DNA of 64,000 nt. It comes from Falsiruegeria litorea R37. GTDB lineage: Bacteria > Pseudomonadota > Alphaproteobacteria > Rhodobacterales > Rhodobacteraceae. Below the pieces are notes generated by a model. The model saw only the letters and a program-made list of their open reading frames with translations. It ran no database searches and was not told where the DNA came from. The stretch lies in contig NZ_FWFO01000002.1 of assembly GCF_900172225.1 (NCBI RefSeq), positions 484,429 to 548,428 of the forward strand. The letters run 5' to 3'. Below, one piece after another: positions 1 to 9,630 of the stretch (its first letter is position 1; each line of letters starts with the position of its first letter). The position numbers and the translations under genes are program-made.

Positions 1-2
1 TG

Positions 3-2333
3 TGTGTGCGGCCCAGTTCCGAAGACCCCGATTGGGGGGGGCCGGGGGCGATCCTGAACATCGGTATGAATGATGCCCGTTATGTCGAGCTGTCCGACAG
101 CTTGGGGGCCGAGGCCGCCGCGGCGCTTTATCTGCGGTTCGTGCAAAACTATGCCGTGCATGTCGCGCGCCTGGACCCGGATGTGTTCGAAGATGTGGCA
201 GATGACGGCCCGCAGGGCCTGAGCGAAGTGCTGCACGCCTATGAGGCCGAAACGGACGAGCAATTTCCGCAAGACCCCGGCGAGCAGCTCTCGGAAGTGT
301 TGAAGTCGATGGCCCGCGCCTGGGAGGGCACCACCGCCCGCCTGCTGCGTCAGGCCAAGGGGGCGCCAGCGGATGCGGGGCTGGGCCTTGTGGTGCAGCA
401 GATGATCCCGGGTGTGGGGCAGGGAGAGTGCGGTTCGGGCGTGCTTCAATTGATCAACAGATCAACGGGTATGCCGCAGATCACCGGTCGATACCTGAGC
501 CAAAGTCAGGGACGTGATGCGCTTGGGGCAGGGTCCGGGGCGCTCTATCTGGAAAAGGACGCACGCGGACCATCGCTGGAAGAGCTGGCGCCCGAGGCGT
601 TTGAAGAGCTCAAGACGCATGCCGCTTTGATGCGTGCCAAATTGCGCGAAGAGATGCAGGTCGAGTTTGTGATCGAAAGCGGTCACGCCCATATTCTGGA
701 CGGTGTCCGGGTGCCGCGCAGCGCACGCGCGTCGGTGCGGATTGCTGTGCGCCTGGCCGAAGATGGCATCATCCCGCAGGAAGAGGCCGTCATGCGGATC
801 GAGCCGCATTCACTGAATGAGCTTCTGCACCGGCAGGTTGACCCCGAGGCAGAGCGGGATGTGCTGACCACCGGTATCGCCGCCAGCCCTGGTGCTGCCA
901 CCGGCAAGATCGTCTTTACCGCTGCCGAGGCGCAGGCGAGTGCGGCGCGGTCGGAACCTTGCATTCTGGTGCGTCGCGAGACCTCTCCCGAAGATGTGCG
1001 GGGCATGCACGCGGCGGTGGCTGTGCTGACCGAAAAGGGCGGGATGACCAGCCACGCGGCGGTGATCGGTCGCGGTATGGGGCTGCCGTGCATCGTCGGG
1101 GCGTCGGACATGACGTTCCAGACCAAGAAGAAAACGCTGACCGCCCCGGATGGGCGCGTGTTCAAGACCGGCGATACGCTGACCATTGACGGCAGCTCGG
1201 GTCAGGTGCTGGCGGGACAGCCCGCCATGCTTGAGGCGGCGCTGGATGAGTGTTTTCAGACGTTGATGGGCTGGGCGGATCAGGCCCGCGATATCGGCAT
1301 TCGGGCCAACGCGGACACGCCCGCAGATGCGCAGACCGCGCGGAATTTTGACGCGCAGGGGATTGGGCTGTGTCGGACCGAGCACATGTTCTTTGATCCC
1401 GGTCGCCTGACAGTGATGCGCGAGATGATCTTTGCAGATGAGCCCTCGGGCCGTGCGGCGGCGTTGGAACGGCTGCTGCCGATGCAGCGCGAGGATTTCA
1501 CCCAGCTGTTTCGCATCATGCAGGGCAAACCGGTCTGCATTCGTCTGTTCGACCCGCCTTTGCACGAATTCCTGCCCACCACCCGAACCGGTCAGCGCGA
1601 GCTGGCCGAGGCGCTGGACATCCCCGTCAGCGACGTGACCCGCCGGGTCGAGGCTATGACTGAATACAACCCCATGTTGGGGCTGCGCGGCGTTCGTCTG
1701 GGTGTGACGGTGCCGGAAATTTATGACATGCAGGCCCGGGCAATTTTTGAGGCCACGATCGACGCCAGCCGCGACGGCGCCCCGGTCGTTCCCGAAGTGA
1801 TGATCCCTCTGGTCAGTGCCAAGCGCGAGGTCGAACTGGTCAAGGTTCGCATTGATGCGGTGGCCGCCGCCGTGGCGCAGGAACGCGGCCAGGATTTTGA
1901 CTATCGCCTGGGGGTGATGGTCGAAACGCCGCGTGCATGTCTGCGCGCGGACGAGATCGCGCCAAACACCGCCTTCCTCAGCTTTGGCACCAACGACCTG
2001 ACCCAGATGACCTACGGTCTGTCACGCGACGATGCGGGGCGGTTCATGTCGGCCTATGTTCAGCAGGGGGTCTTTAACGAAGACCCGTTCCATGTGCTGG
2101 ACACGGACGGGGTCGGAGAGCTGTTGCAGTTGGGGGCGGCCCGTGCACGTGAGGCGCAGCCGGATCTGACCCTTTCGGTCTGTGGTGAACACGGCGGCAA
2201 CCCCGAATCAATCGCCTTTTGCCGAGCTGCGGGCTTTGATTATGTGTCGTGCTCGCCGTTTCGGGTGCCAGTAGCGCGTCTTGCCGCCGCTCAGTTGGCC
2301 ATCGCCCATAAACTGGGAGAGAGCACCCGTTAA
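3..2333 (+). CDS. ppdK: Pyruvate phosphate dikinase-like protein (5' truncated by window)
   Basis: PEP-utilising enzyme interconverting pyruvate, ATP and Pi with PEP, AMP and PPi. Visible from N to C: part of the nucleotide-binding region (GAILNIGMND), the phospho-histidine swivelling domain with GGMTSHAAVIGRGMG near residue 346, and the PEP/pyruvate TIM-barrel with TEHMFF, GTNDLTQ and the C-terminal SVCGEHGGN motif containing the catalytic Cys. The frame is open to the left edge. The first visible residues match the family around position 90 (RSGARASMPGMMDTVLNLG region), so the true start lies outside; the GTG at 6 is internal. The nucleotide-binding half is unusually divergent and the usual SGVAFTRNP-type segment is not recognisable, so a specialised PEP-binding paralogue is possible. 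Confidence 0.85.
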   Translation, partial: CVRPSSEDPDWGGPGAILNIGMNDARYVELSDSLGAEAAAALYLRFVQNYAVHVARLDPDVFEDVADDGPQGLSEVLHAYEAETDEQFPQDPGEQLSEVLKSMARAWEGTTARLLRQAKGAPADAGLGLVVQQMIPGVGQGECGSGVLQLINRSTGMPQITGRYLSQSQGRDALGAGSGALYLEKDARGPSLEELAPEAFEELKTHAALMRAKLREEMQVEFVIESGHAHILDGVRVPRSARASVRIAVRLAEDGIIPQEEAVMRIEPHSLNELLHRQVDPEAERDVLTTGIAASPGAATGKIVFTAAEAQASAARSEPCILVRRETSPEDVRGMHAAVAVLTEKGGMTSHAAVIGRGMGLPCIVGASDMTFQTKKKTLTAPDGRVFKTGDTLTIDGSSGQVLAGQPAMLEAALDECFQTLMGWADQARDIGIRANADTPADAQTARNFDAQGIGLCRTEHMFFDPGRLTVMREMIFADEPSGRAAALERLLPMQREDFTQLFRIMQGKPVCIRLFDPPLHEFLPTTRTGQRELAEALDIPVSDVTRRVEAMTEYNPMLGLRGVRLGVTVPEIYDMQARAIFEATIDASRDGAPVVPEVMIPLVSAKREVELVKVRIDAVAAAVAQERGQDFDYRLGVMVETPRACLRADEIAPNTAFLSFGTNDLTQMTYGLSRDDAGRFMSAYVQQGVFNEDPFHVLDTDGVGELLQLGAARAREAQPDLTLSVCGEHGGNPESIAFCRAAGFDYVSCSPFRVPVARLAAAQLAIAHKLGESTR

Positions 2334-2507
2334 ACCCACTATATCTTGTGTTTCAATACGTTAACGTCGGTGTGCGAGTAGGCGTGTTTTGACGCATTTC
2401 TACTTGCATTTTTCGAAAAACTGGACCTTTGCCACAACCTGCGCTAAATGCCTGCCTGCGCCGTCGGGGGAGGGTCTGGCGCGCGAGTGCCGTTTGGGGT
2501 TTTTGAG

Positions 2508-3146
2508 ATGAAACGTTTCTTTGTGGCTGCAGCCGTAATCTTGGCTGCATTGGGGTCGAAATCGGCCATCGCAGATACTGGACTGAACATGGTAATCGAA
2601 CGCGAGCAGGCATCCCTGAACGCGCAGCCCGGTTCGCGTTTCCGCCAATACCTCAAGTCATTCCGCCCAAAGCCCAAACCGGTCGAGGTGACCTATTCGC
2701 GCGCTTGGCTGGACGAACAGCCCAAGCCCGAAGGCGACGAAAACTTCCGTTGCCTGTCCGAGGCTCTGTACTTCGAAGCCCGTGGTGAGACCGTCAAAGG
2801 TCAGTTTGCGGTCGCTGAAGTGATCATGAACCGGGTCAAGAGTGGCCGTTTTCCGAACACCTTGTGTGGTGTGATCCGTCAAGGCACCGGCAAGAAATAC
2901 CAGTGCCAGTTCACCTACACCTGTGATGGTCGCAAGGAAGTCATAGCCGAAAAACAGGCTTTCGAACGTGTGTCCAAAGTTGCGCGTACCATCATCGACG
3001 GGGTGTCCCACGAGTTGACCAATGGCGCGACCCACTATCACACCACAGCTGTGCGCCCCAGCTGGTCGCGGGTCTACAAGCGCACGGCCAAGATCGGCGT
3101 GCACATCTTCTACCGCCATAACTATCGGACAGCTTCGAGCAACTGA
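2508..3146 (+). CDS. Cell wall hydrolase, SleB/CwlJ family, exported
   Basis: Predicted peptidoglycan hydrolase (SleB family, as in spore cortex-lytic enzymes but common in Proteobacteria). The ATG at 2508 gives a 212-residue protein with a clear signal peptide (MKRFFVAAAVILAALGSKSA then IA). An upstream ATG at 2448 in the same frame would bury this signal inside a longer N-terminus, so 2508 is preferred. The Hydrolase_2 domain covers about residues 80-210: CLSEALYFEARGE with the presumed catalytic Glu, then VAEVIMNRVKSG, CQFTYTCDG and GATHYHT. It stands alone, in its own transcription unit, between ppdK and folB. Confidence 0.9.
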   Translation: MKRFFVAAAVILAALGSKSAIADTGLNMVIEREQASLNAQPGSRFRQYLKSFRPKPKPVEVTYSRAWLDEQPKPEGDENFRCLSEALYFEARGETVKGQFAVAEVIMNRVKSGRFPNTLCGVIRQGTGKKYQCQFTYTCDGRKEVIAEKQAFERVSKVARTIIDGVSHELTNGATHYHTTAVRPSWSRVYKRTAKIGVHIFYRHNYRTASSN

Positions 3147-3162
3147 TACGTGTTGGGTCTGA

Positions 3163-3180
3163 GGGGTGATTTTTCACCCC
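3163..3180 (+). terminator. Hairpin after the SleB-type gene
   Basis: Perfect 7-bp stem GGGGTGA / TCACCCC with a 4-nt T loop, 17 bases after the stop codon. It has no T-run after it, so it is a weak intrinsic terminator or an RNA-stability hairpin. Confidence 0.45.
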
Positions 3181-3292
3181 GGATGATGCGGTGCGACGCA
3201 TTCGGCCGCTGGTATGGCGTTTGCGACTCTGTTATGGGCGCGTCAGCCGCGTATGATGGTATCTCACTATCCTGCTTCTGGAAGGCACCCGA

Positions 3293-4213
3293 ATGAGCTC
3301 TGAAGTCCGTCTTGCATTTGCGCATCCATCGGAGCGCTCTGAAGCCACTGCACCGCGGGGTCCGCTGGATCGCATCTCGCTGCGCGATCACACCGTCGAA
3401 GTTGAAATCGGCGCCTTTCAGGCCGAGCGCGGCACCACGCAGCGTATCTGTTTCAACGTGGTGGTTGAGGTCCAACCGCTGACGGGCCCCATCGACGATG
3501 ATGTTGATCGCATCCTGTCCTATGACCGCGTGACCGAAGCCATCGCGCATGAGCTGTCCGAGGAACGCCTGAACCTGCTTGAGACATTGGCTGAACGTGT
3601 GGCCGAACGCATCCTGCTCGAGCCACAAGCCGTGCGGGCCTTTGTCCGCATCGAAAAGCTGGACCGTGGACCGGGGGCGTTGGGTGTCGAGATCGTGCGC
3701 GGCAAGGACACGCTGCAGCATGAGGTCGCCGAGGAAGAGCGCCCGCATCCTCGTTTGGCTTATCTGTCGAATACGGCCATTGCTTCGGACAATCTGAGCG
3801 GCTGGATCGACCAGTTGGAAACCCGCGAACGCCCGTTGGTCATCTGCGTCGGTGCGCCGGATTTGCCCGCGCCGCAGACCGGACACGCGATGACGCAACG
3901 CCGGATCGACTTGCTGGCGATTGAGCAGAACGCCTGGAGCCTGGCCGCCCGCGATCACCGTTGCGTTGTTGTCTCGACCCGGACCGAATTGGACTGGGGC
4001 ATAAAGAACGGGCAGATCTGTGTCTGGGCGCCCTCCAAGATCGTGCTGGACGCGGTTGATGGACCTTCGGCGGCGCCTTCGGAAGCGGTGGCTTTGGCGG
4101 CTTGGTTCGCCGCGACATTCGAGGCAGGCGAGATGCTGGTGATCGGGGCCGAACTGCCTGACGATGCCAGCGTGCCGCTGTGCGCGGTTTCGGTCGAGCA
4201 ATCGAGCCTGTGA
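3293..4213 (+). CDS. folB: Dihydroneopterin aldolase with extra C-terminal domain
   Basis: Folate biosynthesis: cleaves 7,8-dihydroneopterin to 6-hydroxymethyl-dihydropterin and glycolaldehyde. Residues about 25-140 are a FolB domain (VEIGAFQAERG with the substrate-binding Glu, then VRIEKLDRGPGA with the conserved Lys). At 306 residues it is more than twice the usual 120; the C-terminal half (about 165-300) is a second alpha/beta region not recognised here, possibly a degenerate second FolB-like unit. The ATG at 3293 follows a GGAAGG ribosome site. The stop overlaps the GTG of folP by 4 bp, indicating translational coupling in a two-gene folate operon. Confidence 0.85.
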   Translation: MSSEVRLAFAHPSERSEATAPRGPLDRISLRDHTVEVEIGAFQAERGTTQRICFNVVVEVQPLTGPIDDDVDRILSYDRVTEAIAHELSEERLNLLETLAERVAERILLEPQAVRAFVRIEKLDRGPGALGVEIVRGKDTLQHEVAEEERPHPRLAYLSNTAIASDNLSGWIDQLETRERPLVICVGAPDLPAPQTGHAMTQRRIDLLAIEQNAWSLAARDHRCVVVSTRTELDWGIKNGQICVWAPSKIVLDAVDGPSAAPSEAVALAAWFAATFEAGEMLVIGAELPDDASVPLCAVSVEQSSL

Positions 4214-5208
4214 CCCTTTGCTATCGCCCTTTGCCGCAGTCAGGACAGGTGCGACCGGCGGATGCCGTGTCGCTTGTCGGCTCAGAGCAGTGGTTCACCC
4301 ATGCCGAAGTGTTGGAGCGTGGCCGGACACCCGAGATGGTTCCGGCGCAAGAGCTGCCACAGGACGTCGCCGCGCGCCTGACCGCCCCGCGTGAGGCTCT
4401 GGCAGGTTTGGACATGAACCTGCCGCACATCATGGGCATTCTGAACACCACGCCTGACAGTTTCTCGGATGGAGGTCTGCATGCCGGGGTCAAAGCGGCA
4501 GTTCAAGGCGCGCGCGACATGGTTGCAGCGGGGGCTACGATCTTGGACGTTGGGGGCGAATCCACGCGGCCAGGCGCGGCTTTTGTGCCCCATGACGAGG
4601 AAATCGCCCGCACCGCGCCGGTGATTGCTGCAATCCGGGCCGAGACACAGACCGCGATCTCCATCGACACACGCAAAGCACCTGTGGCGCAGGCTGCGGT
4701 TTCGGCGGGCGCCACTGTCGTCAATGATGTATCTGGTTTCACTTTCGACCCTGAACTTGCTCCGCTTTGCGCCGATTTGGCGGTGCCGGTCTGTGTGATG
4801 CATGCACAGGGCGACCCGGCGACGATGCAGGACGATCCGCAGTACGATGATGTCGTGCTGGACGTCTATCAGTTCCTTGAGGATCAGGTCGCGCGGCTCG
4901 AAAAGTTTGGGCTGCGGCGCAGTCAGATCATCGTCGATCCCGGCATCGGGTTCGGTAAGACCATGGATCACAACTTGGCGCTTCTCAGAAACCTGTCGGT
5001 GTTTCACGGGATCGGATGCCCGGTTCTGCTCGGGGCCTCGCGCAAGCGCTTCATTGGCGCCATCGGACAAGAGCCGCAGGCGCATGCCCGTGCACCTGGT
5101 TCCATCGCTGTGGCGCTGGCTGCGGCGGCGCAATCTGTTCAGATCCTGCGGGTTCATGATGTGGCAGAGACTGCACAGGCTCTGCGACTTTGGCAGGCGG
5201 TTCGTTAG
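4210..5208 (+). CDS. folP: Dihydropteroate synthase
   Basis: Condenses hydroxymethyl-dihydropterin pyrophosphate with p-aminobenzoate; the sulfonamide target. All family motifs are present: MGILNTTPDSFSDGG, DVGGESTRPGA, SIDTRKAPVAQ, VNDVSGF, VDPGIGFGKT and the C-terminal LLGASRKRFIG loop. A GTG at 4180 would extend it, but the GTG at 4210 makes a GTGA overlap with the folB stop and gives 332 residues, so it is preferred. The N-terminal 70 residues before the core are typical of alphaproteobacterial homologues. It converges on the EamA gene with a 4-bp 3' overlap. Confidence 0.95.
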   Translation: MTLCYRPLPQSGQVRPADAVSLVGSEQWFTHAEVLERGRTPEMVPAQELPQDVAARLTAPREALAGLDMNLPHIMGILNTTPDSFSDGGLHAGVKAAVQGARDMVAAGATILDVGGESTRPGAAFVPHDEEIARTAPVIAAIRAETQTAISIDTRKAPVAQAAVSAGATVVNDVSGFTFDPELAPLCADLAVPVCVMHAQGDPATMQDDPQYDDVVLDVYQFLEDQVARLEKFGLRRSQIIVDPGIGFGKTMDHNLALLRNLSVFHGIGCPVLLGASRKRFIGAIGQEPQAHARAPGSIAVALAAAAQSVQILRVHDVAETAQALRLWQAVR

Positions 5209-6122
5209 CGCCGGAACAGGCGTGTGAGCGCGCCATATTGGCTGAGACCTACGCCCCCCAGGATCAAAAGAAGCGCCCAGATCAGTGACGGGGGCAGGGG
5301 TTCGCTGAGGACCAGCCACCCCATGATTACCGACCAGATCGGCACTTGATAATTGGTCAGGCTCATGAAGGTCGGACCGGCGCTGAGCACCACCATGATC
5401 CGCAGCAAAAAGGCCCCTGCTGTCGGGATCAGCCCAAGGATAGCCAGCGCCCAAAACGTGGGCGCATCAACTGCAGGGGGCAGACCTTCGAACGTCAGGG
5501 CGACGGCCAGGACAGGTGCCAATCCGATCAGCAGCGTGACGGCGGTCAGGCCAACTGGATCGGCCGGGGGCAGCTTGCGCAACATGACCGAGCTTACAGC
5601 ATAACAGGCAGCCGCCGACAAACAGGCCAAACGACCCCAAATCTCGGCCTCGTTGCCGCTGCTTTCAAACGCTTGGCCGCCAATCAGCACAACGACCCCG
5701 GCAAAACCCACGACAAAGCCAAGCGCCTTACGCCAGCTGAGCTGCTCGCCAGGTACCAGGAAATGCGCAAGCGGCAGCACCATCAAAGCAACCGAAGCCA
5801 TCGAGACGCCGGTGAAGCCGCTGGTGACAAATTGCTGTCCCCAGCTGATGAGCAGAAAGGGCACGGCAGTCGACAATGCTCCGGTGACGATCAGAAGAAC
5901 CCAAGTGCCTGGGCTGACCGGCGCGGAAAACAGCCGTGCGCCCTTGGCGAGCCAGAACAGACCGACCAGGGCCGAGGCAAATACGATCCGGGCAGAGGCG
6001 AGCCAGAAAGGCGTGATGCCGCGCAGGGCGATTTCGATCACCAGAAAAGTGGAGCCCCAGATGACGCCCAGGGCCACCACCATGATCCAGTCGCGGCGGG
6101 AAATGTCAGGAGAATTGCTCAT
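5205..6122 (-). CDS. EamA/DMT family transporter
   Basis: Inner-membrane permease of the drug/metabolite transporter superfamily. About ten hydrophobic segments form two EamA repeats; the first begins WIMVVALGVIWGSTFLVIEI. The ATG at 6122 (MSNSPDISRRD) is chosen because it follows a GGTCAGG-like site and opens directly into the first helix. The longer frame from 6233 would start inside the repeated intergenic element upstream. The 3' end overlaps folP by 4 bp on the opposite strand. Substrate unknown; RhaT/PecM-like exporters of amino acids or metabolites are the nearest functional relatives. Confidence 0.88.
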   Translation of the reverse strand: MSNSPDISRRDWIMVVALGVIWGSTFLVIEIALRGITPFWLASARIVFASALVGLFWLAKGARLFSAPVSPGTWVLLIVTGALSTAVPFLLISWGQQFVTSGFTGVSMASVALMVLPLAHFLVPGEQLSWRKALGFVVGFAGVVVLIGGQAFESSGNEAEIWGRLACLSAAACYAVSSVMLRKLPPADPVGLTAVTLLIGLAPVLAVALTFEGLPPAVDAPTFWALAILGLIPTAGAFLLRIMVVLSAGPTFMSLTNYQVPIWSVIMGWLVLSEPLPPSLIWALLLILGGVGLSQYGALTRLFRR

Positions 6123-6189
6123 CTCGCGACCTGACCCTGAACCGTTGGTGGGGTCAAGCGTTAGAACTGCCAGCGTGTCAGAAAGAGGA

Positions 6190-6244
6190 GGGGGCACTCC
6201 CGCCCGTCGGAGACGCCCCTTACGGGGCGCCACCTCCCGTTGGG
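6190..6244 (-). repeat. Dispersed intergenic repeat with variable hairpin, copy A
   Basis: Reverse-orientation partner of the element at 10137-10191. The outer 19 bases (6190-6208) and inner 12 bases (6233-6244) are identical, in reverse complement, to the other copy. The 24 bases between them differ in sequence but again form a hairpin (GCGCCCC / GGGGCG type). It lies between the EamA and Rieske genes; flanking GC-rich sequence to about 6450 contains further short palindromes and no gene. Confidence 0.75.
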
Positions 6245-6451
6245 CCAGGCCTCGCTACGCTCGGCGGTTGGCACGTGCTGCCTCTGTCGAGATCAACAGG
6301 ACAAAGGTCGCTCGTACGTTGGCGATTCAGGCTGAGCAGAGGCCACGGACGGGCCCGCGCCGAGCCGCTAGGCGAGGCGCCCGGCCCAAGGCCGTTAGCG
6401 GGGCTGACGCAGTCAGGTCTGCTCGGGCGCGGGAGCCTCCCCTTCGGCTCT

Positions 6452-7603
6452 TCATATGCAAGCGTCGCGCACCATTTTTTGAAACTCGGCCAGCATGACC
6501 TCTCCCCCTAAGCCTTCGGCCAGGGCGGCGACCGAGTAATCCGGCGAGCGCAGGGACCGCTGCATCTTTTCGCAGACCCAGACGTCCTCGGTCTGGAAAT
6601 CGCCTGTCTCCAGCGGATGATCCGTCCAGTTTTTGGATTCGATCATTCCGGTCTCGGGGTCATACCCCGGCGTCCCCTTGAGCGGTTCCTTGTAGCTCCA
6701 CCAGCTTTTGGGCGACCAGGTGCGCGAGCGCATGATCGTGGTGTCGCCATCCACCGGTTCCAGCGTGGAAATGGTCAGCGACCAGGGTGAGGGGACAATC
6801 ATAGTTGTCGGAAACATCATGTAGACGCCACCATAGCCGGGATCGCCCGCGCCCTTGATCTTGGCCATCCCAGCCCCGCGCGTCTGCTGTTCGACAAAGA
6901 CCGGGATGCGGTTCTTGATCCCGTCGCGCTCGGTCGAATACCAGACCATGTGCTCGCCATGCAGGTCCCAGACGTTCACACCAACCTTGGGCCCACCCAG
7001 CGTGTTTTCATGCAGATAGGCCAAATGATACCCGTCGATGGCATTCTCGAAGAATACCTTCCAATTGCACTTGAGCTTATAGACGAATTCTTCGCTGGCC
7101 TGCAGTTTAGGGTCGGTGATGTCATGCGGAAACGGGGCTGCATCCAGCGGCGCGATCCAATCGGCAAAACTGGCCTTGGGATCCGGATTGACAAAGATCA
7201 TCCCCTTCCACCGCCCGATCGAGGCGTCATGCAGGTTCAGCGACTTGCGATCCAGGTCGGGGAAGCACTCGGACCGGTCCGGCACGCCGCGTAACTGCCC
7301 GTCCAATCCAAAGGTCCAGCGGTGATAGGGGCAGACCAGCGTCTTGCCTGCATTTCCGCGCCCTTCCAGCAGTTCGGTCCCCCGGTGGCGGCAGATGTTC
7401 TTGAACGCGTTCAAGTTGCCTTCGGCATCCTGAACCACGGCAATGGGCTGCACGCCGATACGGGCCGTGACATAATCGCCGGTGTCTTTGAAATCGCTCT
7501 CATAGGCCACAAGCTGCCAGGTTTTGGTGAACAGGGTCTCCTGTTCCCGCTGAAACCACTCGGGCGAATAATAAGCGTCCTTAGGCAGAATTTGCGCTGG
7601 CAT
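6452..7603 (-). CDS. Rieske aromatic-ring-hydroxylating oxygenase, alpha subunit
   Basis: Catalytic subunit of a Rieske-type non-haem iron oxygenase. The Rieske [2Fe-2S] ligands are in CRHRG and CPYHRW, separated by 17 residues (N-terminal third). The mononuclear iron site appears in FFENAIDGYHLAYLHE (Asp and two His). At 383 residues it resembles the single-component type related to GbcA/CntA (quaternary ammonium oxygenation) more than two-subunit aromatic dioxygenases, but the substrate cannot be read from sequence. The ATG at 7603 follows AAGGAAAGGA; the upstream ATG at 7627 lacks a site. No reductase or beta subunit is adjacent. Confidence 0.88.
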   Translation of the reverse strand: MPAQILPKDAYYSPEWFQREQETLFTKTWQLVAYESDFKDTGDYVTARIGVQPIAVVQDAEGNLNAFKNICRHRGTELLEGRGNAGKTLVCPYHRWTFGLDGQLRGVPDRSECFPDLDRKSLNLHDASIGRWKGMIFVNPDPKASFADWIAPLDAAPFPHDITDPKLQASEEFVYKLKCNWKVFFENAIDGYHLAYLHENTLGGPKVGVNVWDLHGEHMVWYSTERDGIKNRIPVFVEQQTRGAGMAKIKGAGDPGYGGVYMMFPTTMIVPSPWSLTISTLEPVDGDTTIMRSRTWSPKSWWSYKEPLKGTPGYDPETGMIESKNWTDHPLETGDFQTEDVWVCEKMQRSLRSPDYSVAALAEGLGGEVMLAEFQKMVRDACI

Positions 7604-7704
7604 GGGGGGTCCTTTCCTTGCTGGCATTCAATTAGCTGTCGCATGAGACAGTTTAAAGGGGCGCCTGCAAGAAATCTTGCCCCGTTCTAGCATCTAGACA
7701 GGTC

Positions 7705-7842
7705 TCAACGTCCTTGAAACATGTATGAGGCTCTGTTCGCCTTGTGATAATTCACCTGTTCTTGGGACATGTTCGACGGTGGCTCACACCCGGACAGCAC
7801 GAAGCCCAATACTCCAACAATCAATGCGCGTAGCGGTGTCAT
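7705..7842 (-). CDS. Small lipoprotein, 45 residues
   Basis: A short frame with the layout of an exported lipoprotein: MTPLRAL, a hydrophobic stretch (IVGVLGFV), then lipobox LSGC with Cys at residue 19, followed by a polar 26-residue tail (EPPSNMSQEQVNYHKANRAS). The ribosome site is weak, so support rests on the signal/lipobox structure and its position in an otherwise empty interval between the Rieske gene and the ilvC terminator. Small lipoproteins of this kind are frequent and usually of unknown function. Confidence 0.5.
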   Translation of the reverse strand: MTPLRALIVGVLGFVLSGCEPPSNMSQEQVNYHKANRASYMFQGR

Positions 7843-7963
7843 GATCTATTTGTCCGTGTGAACAGGTCAAAGGCTCAAATTTATCGTCTATTGGGTCAGT
7901 GTAGCGTCATCCAAAGGGCAAGCCAATTCTTACATCGTTTGGACAGCGCGAGACCACGAAAAC

Positions 7964-7993
7964 AAAAAAGGGCGAAGCATCTCTGCTCCGCCC
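7964..7993 (-). terminator. Rho-independent terminator of ilvC
   Basis: Read on the minus strand, a 10-bp GC-rich stem (GGGCGGAGCA paired with TGCTTCGCCC, one G-T) is followed by six T residues, 25 bases after the ilvC stop. Confidence 0.85.
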
Positions 7994-8018
7994 TCGAACG
8001 TGAAAAAGATCTGAAAGA

Positions 8019-9077
<1,059 letters not shown>

Positions 9078-9134
9078 CTATCCGGGCGTTGCCGGATTGG
9101 CGAGAGGGTTGGGGTTGAGGATTTGTGGGAATTG

Positions 9135-9151
9135 TGAAGAATAATTCGTCA
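9135..9151. promoter_or_regulatory. Dyad in ilvC / lrp intergenic region, candidate Lrp/AsnC operator
   Basis: 17-bp near-perfect palindrome TGAaGAATAATTCgTCA ending 23 bases before the first regulator's ATG and about 90 bases from the ilvC start. AsnC/Lrp proteins bind AT-centred dyads of this length, often autoregulating. Confidence 0.5.
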
Positions 9152-9174
9152 ACAACGTGAATCTTGAGAAAATC

Positions 9175-9630
9175 ATGCTTGATGATATCGATCGCCGTAT
9201 CTTGCGGCACTTTCAGGCCGACCCAAGCCTGAGCACGGCTGACTTGGCGGACCTGTGCCGTATCACCTCCGGTGTCTGCTGGCGGAGGATCGAAAAAATG
9301 CAAGCGACCGGGATTATCCAGGGCCAGGAGGCGGTGATCGACTGGGCCATCTTGGGCTATGCGGTCGAGGTGTCCTTGCGCGTGACATTGGACAAGACGC
9401 AGGCGCGCGCTTTTGACGAATTCACGGCAGCGGCGCGCCAGGTGGCCGAGGTGATCGAGATTCAGACTTTCCTGGGGCGGGTCGATGTGCGCCTTTCGGT
9501 GATCGCACGAGACATGGCGCATTATCAGCAGCTCTACCGTGATCGTATCCTGACCCTGCCACATATCGCCGATATCGAGGCCTTGATGCACATCGCGCGC
9601 GTCAAAAGTGCCGAGGGGCTGCCGTTGTGA
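9175..9630 (+). CDS. Lrp/AsnC family regulator (first of pair)
   Basis: DNA-binding regulator responsive to amino acids. The N-terminal winged helix-turn-helix (LDDIDRRILRHFQADPSLST, then VCWRRIEKMQATGII) is followed by the RAM ligand-binding domain, in which the typical FLGRVDVRLSVIARDM strand is visible. The ATG at 9175 gives the family's usual start (MLDDIDRRIL); the GTG at 9157 has no ribosome site. Its stop overlaps the next regulator's GTG by 4 bp. The unusual Cys-rich turn (LCRITSGVCW) distinguishes it from Lrp itself. Confidence 0.9.
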   Translation: MLDDIDRRILRHFQADPSLSTADLADLCRITSGVCWRRIEKMQATGIIQGQEAVIDWAILGYAVEVSLRVTLDKTQARAFDEFTAAARQVAEVIEIQTFLGRVDVRLSVIARDMAHYQQLYRDRILTLPHIADIEALMHIARVKSAEGLPL

